Origin: Opitutia bacterium
GTDB lineage: Bacteria > Verrucomicrobiota > Verrucomicrobiae > Opitutales > UBA953
Assembly (NCBI GenBank): GCA_947488485.1
Contig: CANKZO010000130.1
Span: 1 to 6,387, forward strand
Direction: 5' to 3'
DNA: 6,387 nucleotides
In this document: positions 1 through 4,223 of the stretch, in pieces
Layout: every line of letters starts with the position of its first letter
Position numbering within the stretch: position 1 is the stretch's first letter
Notes under the pieces: model-generated
Databases searched by the model: none
The model's input: the letters and a program-made list of their open reading frames with translations, nothing else
What the model was told of the DNA's origin: nothing
Position numbers and translations under genes: made by a program

Positions 1-3
1 GGC

Positions 4-25
4 TTGAGGTCTGATTGAAGGACGC
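4..25 (+). repeat. Degenerate copy of the 12-nt ATGGAGGACTGA-type repeat just before pyrC
   Basis: The bases before the pyrC start read GAGGTCTGATTGAAGGAC (5' to 3' from about position 5), which matches the repeat phase GAGGACTGAATGGAGGAC at 15 of 18 positions. This is the same unit that builds the arms at 1387-1502 and 5428-5587. It lies in the G-rich orientation on the + strand and ends at the pyrC start codon, so its AAGGA (18-22) also serves as the only Shine-Dalgarno-like sequence of pyrC. The window edge cuts it off, so whether a second arm exists upstream is unknown. Confidence 0.55.
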
Positions 26-1372
26 ATGAACACCGTCGTCCTCCGCAACGCCGAAGTCATCAACGAAGGTCGACGCTTCCACGCCGACGTCCTCATCCGT
101 GACGGACGCATCGAGCGCATCGGCGCCGTCCCCGCGGGGACCCAGGCCGATCAGGAATACGACCTGACCGGCAAGCTCCTCGTCCCCGGCCTGATCGACG
201 ACCAGGTGCACTTCCGCGAGCCGGGACTGACCCACAAGGCCTGCATCGCCAGCGAAGCCCGCGCGGCCGTGGCCGGCGGCGTGACCTCGTTCATGGAGAT
301 GCCGAACACGAACCCTCCCGCGGTCACGCTGGAGGAGCTCGAGAAGAAATACGCCATCGGCGCGGCCACCTCAGTCGCCAATTATTCCTTCTTCCTCGGC
401 ACCACCAGCACGAACCTCGAGGCCATCAAGGCGGTCGACCCGCGCAAGGTGTGCGGCCTGAAGATCTTCATGGGCTCCTCCACGGGAGACATGCTCGTCG
501 ACCAGGTCTCCGTCCTCGAAAGCGTCTTCCGCCACGCGCCCACGATCATCCTGACCCACTGCGAGGACACCCCGCGCATCAAGGCCGCCGAAGCCGCCGC
601 CAAGGCTAAGTGGGGCGAAGACGTCCCGGCCGCCGAACACCCGCGCCTCCGCGATGTCGAGGCCTGCTACGCCTCCTCCTCGATGGCCGCCGAGCTGGCC
701 CGCCGCCACGACGCGCGCCTGCACATCCTGCACATCACCACCGCCAAGGAGCTCTCGCTCTTCAGCGCCGCGCCGCTCAAGGGTAAGCGCCTGACCGCCG
801 AAGCCTGCGTGCACCACCTTTGGTTCTCCGACGCCGACTACGCCCGCCTCGGCCACCAGATCAAGTGCAACCCGGCCATCAAGACCGCCGCCGACCGCGA
901 CGCCGTCCGCGCCGCCGTGGCCTCGGGCGTCATCGACGTCATCGCGACCGACCACGCTCCGCACACTTGGGACGAGAAATCGCAGACCTACTTCAAGGCT
1001 CCTTCGGGCCTGCCGCTGATCCAGCATTCGCTGCTCATCCTCGTCGAACTCGCCCGCCAGGGAGCGTTCACGCTCGAGACCGCCATCCAGCGCGCCTGCC
1101 ATGCTCCCGCCATCCTCTTCGGCGTCGAGAAGCGCGGCTATATCCGCGAAGGCTACTGGGCCGACCTCGTGGTCGTCGATCCCGCCAAGCCCCAGCCCGT
1201 GACCAAGGCCGGGCTGCTCTACCAGTGCGGCTGGTCGCCCTTCGAAGGCCACACCTTCGGCAGCAGCATCGAACGCACCTTCGTCAACGGCGTCTGCGTG
1301 TACGAGGATGGCAAGATCCGCGCGGATGCGCCGCGCGGCATGCGCCTGACGTTCGATGGAAACCGCCGCTGA
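26..1372 (+). CDS. pyrC: Dihydroorotase, class I, Bacteroidota-like QxH subtype
   Basis: Dihydroorotase catalyses the reversible cyclisation of N-carbamoyl-L-aspartate to dihydroorotate, the third step of cytosolic de novo pyrimidine synthesis. The 448-residue product is full length for class I enzymes of the amidohydrolase superfamily. Visible motifs are the strand-1 metal site (D58-D59-Q60-V61-H62) running into FREPG with substrate-binding R64, the NTN triplet (94-96), K146 in GLKIFMGSSTG where a carbamylated lysine can sit, metal-site H178 in THCE, H233/H236 in LHILH, and catalytic D309 in ATDHAPH. The C-terminal small domain has GYIREGYWADLVVVD and GWSPFEG. The usual first metal ligand His is Gln60. 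As I recall, Bacteroidota dihydroorotases share this QVHFREPGLTHK signature, so the enzyme is probably active. The ATG at 26 has AAGGA at 18-22, rather close. A 41-bp repeat hairpin follows the stop. The symbol pyrC is used for the function; allantoinase is a less likely alternative. Confidence 0.95.
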   Translation: MNTVVLRNAEVINEGRRFHADVLIRDGRIERIGAVPAGTQADQEYDLTGKLLVPGLIDDQVHFREPGLTHKACIASEARAAVAGGVTSFMEMPNTNPPAVTLEELEKKYAIGAATSVANYSFFLGTTSTNLEAIKAVDPRKVCGLKIFMGSSTGDMLVDQVSVLESVFRHAPTIILTHCEDTPRIKAAEAAAKAKWGEDVPAAEHPRLRDVEACYASSSMAAELARRHDARLHILHITTAKELSLFSAAPLKGKRLTAEACVHHLWFSDADYARLGHQIKCNPAIKTAADRDAVRAAVASGVIDVIATDHAPHTWDEKSQTYFKAPSGLPLIQHSLLILVELARQGAFTLETAIQRACHAPAILFGVEKRGYIREGYWADLVVVDPAKPQPVTKAGLLYQCGWSPFEGHTFGSSIERTFVNGVCVYEDGKIRADAPRGMRLTFDGNRR

Positions 1373-1386
1373 AGAGCGGCGACAGA

Positions 1387-1502
1387 ATGGAGGACTGAAC
1401 GGAGCGCTGAGTGGAGGGCTGAATGGATGAAAGCACAGGGCTAATCCTGACTGCCATTTTCTCCATTCAGTCCTCAACGCAGTCCTCCGTTCAGTCCTCC
1501 AT
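1387..1502. repeat. Long inverted repeat whose arms are tandem 12-nt units; probable terminator or 3' hairpin after pyrC
   Basis: The left arm (1387-1427) contains three full 12-nt units and part of a fourth, beginning with ATGGAGGACTGA. The right arm (1462-1502) carries the same units on the opposite strand. Pairing the arms base by base gives a 41-bp stem with 36 Watson-Crick pairs, two G-U pairs and three mismatches, around a 34-nt loop (1428-1461). Further right-arm unit sequence continues to about 1513. The element starts 14 nt after the pyrC stop and ends about 43 nt before the tgt start. It should fold at the 3' end of the pyrC mRNA and could terminate transcription or protect the transcript. 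There is no clean U-tract after the stem, so intrinsic termination is not certain. A second locus of the same kind lies between corA and priA. Confidence 0.9.
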
Positions 1503-1519
1503 GCAGTCCTCTTCTCTTG

Positions 1520-1549
1520 TTGTCACTTTGCCCCCCTGCCCCCTAGTTT
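1520..1549 (+). promoter_or_regulatory. Weak candidate promoter for tgt
   Basis: TTGTCA (1520-1525) resembles a -35 box. An 18-nt spacer leads to TAGTTT (1544-1549), a poor -10 box. This would start transcription at or next to the GTG at 1556, giving a nearly leaderless mRNA. The start region has no Shine-Dalgarno sequence and is pyrimidine-rich. The -10 match is weak, so this is tentative. Confidence 0.3.
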
Positions 1550-1555
1550 CCCGCC

Positions 1556-2698
1556 GTGTTCACCCTGCTTAAGACCGATACGACCACGGCCGCGCGCCTC
1601 GGCGTCCTGAAGACCCCCCACGGGGAGGTCCGTACGCCGGTCTTCATGCCGGTGGGCACGCAGGCCACGGTCAAAGGCCTCTCGCCCCAGCAGGTCGCCG
1701 AGACGGGCGCCCAGATCCTGCTCAGCAACACCTACCACCTGAACCTGCGTCCGGGACGCGAGATCGTCCGCGCCGCCGGCGGCCTCCACAAGTTCATGCA
1801 CTGGGATAAGCCGATCCTCACGGACAGCGGCGGCTTCCAGGTCTTCTCGCTCGCGAAGCTCCGCACGATCACCGACGAGGGTATCCATTTCAGTTCCCAC
1901 CTCGACGGCAACAAGCTCTTCCTCGACGTGAAGGACTGCTTCGACATCCAGGACGCGCTGGGCTCGGACATCGCGATGGTGCTCGACGAGTGCCCGCCCT
2001 ACCCGTGCGAACGCGCCGCCTGCGAAGTCGCCGTGACTCGCTCCATCCGCTGGGCGAAGGAAATGCTCCAGCTGGCCAAGGACAGCGGCTTCCTCGCCTC
2101 GGGCCGTCACCTCTTCTGCATCAACCAGGGTTCAGTCTATGACGACCTCCGCATCCGTTGCGCCGAAGAGCTCGGCGGCCTCGATTTCCCCGGCCATGCC
2201 ATCGGCGGCGTCAGCGTCGGCGAGCCGGAAGAGCACATGCTCCATCAGGTCGGACTCGTCGCTCCGCTCCTCCCCAAGAACAAGCCCCGCTACGTCATGG
2301 GCGTCGGCACCCCGCCCCAGCTCCTCCGCATGGTCGCGCTCGGCGCCGACATGTTCGACTGCACGATGCCGACCCGCATCGGCCGCCACGGCGGCGCGTT
2401 CACGCCCGACGGCCCGATCAGCGTGAAGCACCTGCGTTACAAGGAAGACCACCGCCCGCTCGTCGAAGGCATGGATAACTACACCTGCCGTCACTTCTCG
2501 CGCGCGTACCTGCGTCACCTGCATCACGCCGGCGAACAGCTCGGTGGCACCTTGCTCGCGCTGCACAACATCCACTTCCTGCAGGACCTCATGGCCCAGG
2601 CCCACGCGCACATCGCCGCGGGCGACTTCGCCGCGTGGTCCAAGGCCTGGTGCGAACGCTACGAAGCCGGCGCGAAGGACGAGATTCCGGCGGACTGA
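1556..2698 (+). CDS. tgt: tRNA-guanine(34) transglycosylase (queuine/preQ1 tRNA-ribosyltransferase)
   Basis: Tgt swaps guanine 34 of GUN-anticodon tRNAs (Asp, Asn, His, Tyr) for the queuosine precursor preQ1, in the cytosol. The 380-residue TIM-barrel enzyme is normal in length. Visible landmarks are TPVFMPVGTQATVKG (27-41), general acid/base D90 in LTDSGGFQVF, substrate-pocket D144/C146 in LDEC, QGS (191-193), GGVSVGE with V221 (Val here is typical of bacterial preQ1 enzymes), and nucleophile D268 in DMFDCTMPTR. The C-terminal zinc site is degraded: the CxCxxC...H pattern reads M306-x-N308-x-x-C311...H337, with normal spacing but two cysteines missing. An in-frame TAG at 1544-1546 leaves GTG 1556 as the only sensible start; the protein then begins MFTLLKTD as the family does. 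There is no Shine-Dalgarno sequence. No queuosine biosynthesis gene is adjacent. Confidence 0.95.
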   Translation: MFTLLKTDTTTAARLGVLKTPHGEVRTPVFMPVGTQATVKGLSPQQVAETGAQILLSNTYHLNLRPGREIVRAAGGLHKFMHWDKPILTDSGGFQVFSLAKLRTITDEGIHFSSHLDGNKLFLDVKDCFDIQDALGSDIAMVLDECPPYPCERAACEVAVTRSIRWAKEMLQLAKDSGFLASGRHLFCINQGSVYDDLRIRCAEELGGLDFPGHAIGGVSVGEPEEHMLHQVGLVAPLLPKNKPRYVMGVGTPPQLLRMVALGADMFDCTMPTRIGRHGGAFTPDGPISVKHLRYKEDHRPLVEGMDNYTCRHFSRAYLRHLHHAGEQLGGTLLALHNIHFLQDLMAQAHAHIAAGDFAAWSKAWCERYEAGAKDEIPAD

Positions 2699-2713
2699 AG
2701 ACGGAAATCAAAG

Positions 2714-2787
2714 GGAGACCGGAAACGGGGATATCGGCTAAGGTTATTTATCACCCCAGCCAATCATCCGGTCTCCGGTTCCCCCTT
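2714..2787. repeat. Inverted repeat downstream of tgt, possible terminator
   Basis: GGAGACCGGA (2714-2723) is perfectly complementary to TCCGGTCTCC (2767-2776), giving a 10-bp stem around a 43-nt loop. Alternatively, AAGGGAGACCGG from 2711 can pair imperfectly with CCGGTTCCCCCTT just beyond (about 2775-2787), so the two arms share more than one register. GGGG (2727-2730) and CCCC (2754-2757) could pair inside the loop. The element starts 15 nt after the tgt stop. No U-tract follows, so a termination role is inferred from position only. Confidence 0.55.
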
Positions 2788-2809
2788 GAGTTCGGATCCC
2801 TGCATCGAG

Positions 2810-2834
2810 GTAGGGTTGAGCGCCTCGCTCAACC
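2810..2834 (+). repeat. REP-like unit 1
   Basis: GTAGGG starts at 2810 and runs into a perfect 9-bp hairpin: GGTTGAGCG (2814-2822), loop CCT, CGCTCAACC (2826-2834). This is the only unit of the cluster on the + strand. Confidence 0.75.
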
Positions 2835-2836
2835 GC

Positions 2837-2862
2837 GGCTGACCAAGGGTGGTCAGCCCTAC
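2837..2862 (-). repeat. REP-like unit 2
   Basis: On the - strand GTAG (2862-2859) precedes a perfect 8-bp hairpin; on the + strand this is GGCTGACC (2837-2844), a 6-nt loop, and GGTCAGCC (2851-2858). The stem sequence differs from unit 1 although the layout is the same. Confidence 0.75.
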
Positions 2863-2875
2863 CCAAGCACACTAT

Positions 2876-2899
2876 GTCGTGACGCGGTCCCGACCCTAC
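2876..2899 (-). repeat. REP-like unit 3
   Basis: On the - strand GTAG (2899-2896) precedes a hairpin formed by GTCGTGAC (2876-2883) and GTCCCGAC (2887-2894), with 7 of 8 positions paired and a 3-nt loop. CCCTACCCAAG at 2894-2904 repeats the sequence at 2857-2867 beside unit 2. Confidence 0.65.
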
Positions 2900-2915
2900 C
2901 CAAGGCGACACACTA

Positions 2916-2940
2916 GGGCAGCACGCGGTGCTGCCCCTAC
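2916..2940 (-). repeat. REP-like unit 4
   Basis: On the - strand GTAG (2940-2937) precedes a perfect 9-bp hairpin: GGGCAGCAC (2916-2924), loop GCG, GTGCTGCCC (2928-2936). It forms the right boundary of the composite with the outer inverted repeat. Confidence 0.75.
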
Positions 2941-2960
2941 CTCGAGACAAACAACCCCCT

Positions 2961-2986
2961 TGTCCACGTGCCAGCGTGTCAACGTG
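2961..2986. repeat. Short 8-nt tandem repeat, three units
   Basis: Three consecutive octamers, TGTCCACG (2961), TGCCAGCG (2969) and TGTCAACG (2977), share the pattern TGYC-M-R-CG and are followed by a further TG. The array lies between the REP composite and the hairpin after erpA. It is short enough that chance cannot be fully excluded. Confidence 0.5.
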
Positions 2987-2992
2987 CCCCCT

Positions 2993-3013
2993 CGCGAAGG
3001 CTGCGCCTTCGCG
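2993..3013 (-). terminator. Terminator-like hairpin directly after erpA
   Basis: CGCGAAGGC (2993-3001) and GCCTTCGCG (3005-3013) form a perfect 9-bp GC-rich stem with loop TGC. On the - strand it begins immediately after the TAG stop of erpA (3016-3014). No U-tract follows, so it may be a weak or protein-assisted terminator or a 3' stabilising hairpin. It lacks the GTAG mark of the neighbouring REP units. Confidence 0.6.
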
Positions 3014-3382
3014 CTAAAGCGAGAAGCTCTCGCCGCAGGAACAGCTGGCCTTGGCGTTGGGATTGGAGAACTTGAAGCCGCCGCCGATCATCTTGTCAGA
3101 ATAGTCCAAGTGGGTGCCGCGGAGATAGAGGGCCGACTTCGGATCGACCAGGACCTCGACGCCCTCGGAGCGGACGAGGATATCGGCCGGCTTGGCCTCC
3201 CCGACAAAGCGCATCTTATAGGAGAGTCCGTTGCAACCGCCGCCGGAGATCGCCACGCGCAGGAAACCGCCTTGGGCTTCGCGGGCGACCAGGGAACGCA
3301 CCTTCACCCCGGCCGGAGCCGACAGGCGGATCAGGCGCTCGTCGGCGACGCGCGGTCCGGCGGCTGGTGCGGTGGTGTCCAT
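3014..3382 (-). CDS. erpA: A-type iron-sulfur cluster carrier (ErpA/IscA/SufA family)
   Basis: A-type carriers bind a [2Fe-2S] or [4Fe-4S] cluster and pass it from the scaffold to apo-proteins in the cytosol. The 122-residue product is a complete HesB/IscA-like domain after a short N-terminal tail of about 15 residues. The three conserved cysteines are present: C50 in SGGGCNGLSY, and C114 and C116 in the C-terminal CSCGESF. The stretch GGGFKFSNPNA (100-110) is characteristic of ErpA/IscA proteins. ErpA, IscA and SufA cannot be separated safely by sequence alone; ErpA is favoured by the NPN-x(3)-CxCG ending and by the absence of isc or suf neighbours. The ATG at 3382-3380 has an AGGGA Shine-Dalgarno-like sequence a few bases upstream, one of the better ones in the window. 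The gene is monocistronic, convergent with tgt, and followed at once by a hairpin. Confidence 0.9.
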   Translation of the reverse strand: MDTTAPAAGPRVADERLIRLSAPAGVKVRSLVAREAQGGFLRVAISGGGCNGLSYKMRFVGEAKPADILVRSEGVEVLVDPKSALYLRGTHLDYSDKMIGGGFKFSNPNAKASCSCGESFSL

Positions 3383-3460
3383 CTTTCCCTAGAATGGCGA
3401 CGAACCCGCCGGAACACAAGCCGCCACGCCGGGAAGCCCCTTACCCGCAGGAAAACAGGC

Positions 3461-3491
3461 TTGCCCGCCTCCCTCCCCGGAGGGATATGAT
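3461..3491 (+). promoter_or_regulatory. Candidate promoter of tRNA-Val
   Basis: TATGAT (3486-3491) matches the -10 consensus at 5 of 6 positions and ends 15 nt before the mature tRNA 5' end. TTGCCC (3461-3466) could be the -35 box, but the spacer is 19 nt, slightly long. A small inverted repeat, CCCTCC/GGAGGG (3471-3484), lies between them. Confidence 0.45.
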
Positions 3492-3506
3492 GCCAGTCCG
3501 GGTCAC

Positions 3507-3583
3507 GGTCGCGTAGCTCAGTTGGTTAGAGCGCAGCATTCACATTGCTGAAGTCACAGGTTCAAGTCCTGTCGCGACCACCA
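3507..3583 (+). tRNA. tRNA-Val, anticodon CAC, CCA encoded
   Basis: The sequence folds as a standard cloverleaf. The 7-bp acceptor is GGTCGCG/CGCGACC, the D stem GCTC/GAGC with a 9-nt loop, the anticodon stem CAGCA/TGCTG, the variable loop 5 nt, and the T stem ACAGG/CCTGT with loop TTCAAGT. All stems pair fully. The anticodon loop TTCACAT places CAC at 3541-3543, which reads GUG (valine). The discriminator base is A3580 and CCA (3581-3583) is encoded. The 5' end follows a TATGAT box. There is no obvious strong terminator directly downstream. Confidence 0.97.
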
Positions 3584-3643
3584 CCCGGGAATTTTCCGAC
3601 GCGACCCGAACCAGGGAGCGCGCCAAGGGGGCTTCTATTACTT

Positions 3644-3649
3644 TATAAT
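3644..3649 (+). promoter_or_regulatory. TATAAT box in an AT-rich island upstream of the small unknown gene
   Basis: A perfect TATAAT lies within an AT-rich stretch (about 3634-3710) that stands out from the GC-rich surroundings. No convincing -35 box exists at 16-18 nt. If used, transcription would begin near 3656, leaving a leader of about 130 nt before the ATG at 3787. In AT-rich DNA a perfect -10 match can occur by chance. Confidence 0.35.
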
Positions 3650-3786
3650 ATTATGGGGCAGATTGTAATTAGGTGTTCCCAGCGAACTGTCGCTTAATTA
3701 ATTCTTAGCCTTTCCATGACGAACCTTGGCCTCCCAGCCTCGTTCCTCCGCCGCGACCTTCGCACCCTCCCTTGACCGCACCTTCG

Positions 3787-4146
3787 ATGTCCGAGCCTTC
3801 CTCGTCCAAACTTCCCGCCCAGCTCGATCAACTGCTGACGTTCCTCCATGAGCGACAGGAGAAGCGCGGCAACTGCACCATGAAGGATCGAGCGGAACTC
3901 TGGCTGCGCTACGGCGGCGAGGACCTCGACATCAGCCCCCCGAACTTCCACCACGCGATCGCGCAGTGGCTGACCAACGCCGGCCTGGTCCACAAGGACA
4001 AGACCGAGGATGTCGGGGCCGTGCTCTACTGCCTCGGGGTGACCAACTCGAACAACCTGTTCCAGAAAGTGAACCAGGGGAAGCTCGTGAACCTCGGAAT
4101 CGCCAAGAACGGACGGCGGAACGCCAAGGGCTCGCGGAAATCCTAA
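3787..4146 (+). CDS. Unrecognised small basic protein
   Basis: I do not recognise this 119-residue protein. Its codon use (mostly G or C at third positions) looks like that of its neighbours, which supports real coding. The first half is predicted to be helical (LPAQLDQLLTFLHERQEKRG, then a segment containing RAELWLRYGG). The middle (residues about 50-85) has alternating helix and strand character, with W, H and hydrophobic residues followed by VGAVLYCLGV. The tail is basic (NGRRNAKGSRKS). A winged-helix or other nucleic-acid-binding fold is possible but only a guess. There is no signal peptide or membrane segment. I chose ATG 3787; an in-frame TTG at 3772 would add five residues. Neither has a clear Shine-Dalgarno sequence. 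It is separated from corA by 77 nt and from the tRNA by a 203-nt leader region. Confidence 0.75.
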   Translation: MSEPSSSKLPAQLDQLLTFLHERQEKRGNCTMKDRAELWLRYGGEDLDISPPNFHHAIAQWLTNAGLVHKDKTEDVGAVLYCLGVTNSNNLFQKVNQGKLVNLGIAKNGRRNAKGSRKS

Positions 4147-4189
4147 GGATTCGGACGGCCCGTCGGAGGCCGCGACTCCGCCGAACCCG

Positions 4190-4217
4190 TTGACAAGACC
4201 CCGGGCCTGCGGATGAT
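4190..4217 (+). promoter_or_regulatory. Candidate promoter of corA, giving a possible leaderless mRNA
   Basis: A perfect TTGACA (4190-4195) is followed after 16 nt by GATGAT (4212-4217), 4 of 6 to TATAAT. The -10 box ends 6 nt before the ATG at 4224, so transcription would start at or next to the first codon. No Shine-Dalgarno sequence precedes the ATG, which agrees with leaderless initiation. If the true start were the ATG at 4290, the leader would be normal in length. Confidence 0.45.
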
Positions 4218-4223
4218 GGCGGG

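Larger units (their letters stand above)
2805..2945. repeat. Composite of four REP-like palindromes bounded by an 11-bp inverted repeat
   Basis: TCGAGGTAGGG (2805-2815) and its exact complement CCCTACCTCGA (2935-2945) enclose a 141-nt element. Inside are four palindromes (2814-2834, 2837-2858, 2876-2894, 2916-2936). Each is preceded, on its own strand, by GTAGGG; the first is on the + strand and the other three on the - strand. This matches the known REP architecture (a GTAG-type tetranucleotide next to a hairpin) and resembles a BIME cluster. REPs are mobilised by RAYT (Y1 tyrosine) transposases encoded elsewhere; none is in this window. It lies between the convergent tgt and erpA genes, so it may also terminate transcription or limit supercoiling. 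Confidence 0.8.

Noticed and set aside
1284..1466. - strand small frame beginning at the ATG in the pyrC repeat
   Set aside because: It reads the repeat arms and then the antisense of the pyrC end, with no domain and no support beyond an open frame.
371..1477. Long open frame on the - strand opposite pyrC (368 codons)
   Set aside because: It is antisense to a clear dihydroorotase. Its product is low-complexity (G, A, D, E, V, R rich), as expected from the complement of GC-rich codons, and its N-terminal end is a translation of the repeat region.
1387..1513. CRISPR array
   Set aside because: The 12-nt units are directly adjacent without spacers and occur as opposing arms. This is a tandem inverted repeat, not repeat-spacer architecture.
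1523..2611. - strand open frames opposite tgt (1523-2110 and 2132-2611)
   Set aside because: Both mirror the tgt coding frame and have compositionally biased products without recognisable domains.
2849..3490. + strand open frame across the REP cluster and opposite erpA
   Set aside because: It translates palindromic repeats and then the antisense of erpA. The erpA frame has the three conserved cysteines and a Shine-Dalgarno-like sequence, so that strand is the coding one.
3573..3607. Integration (att) site at the 3' end of tRNA-Val
   Set aside because: Only a 7-nt match (CGCGACC) to the tRNA end recurs, at about 3600-3606, and no integrase or phage gene is nearby. This is within chance.
3653..3697. 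14-codon frame starting just after the TATAAT box
   Set aside because: It has no ribosome-binding site, is very short, and would start at or before the expected transcription start.
3772..3786. TTG at 3772 as the start of the small unknown gene
   Set aside because: It is a rare start codon without a Shine-Dalgarno sequence, and the ATG at 3787 is in frame and adequate. The five extra residues add nothing recognisable.
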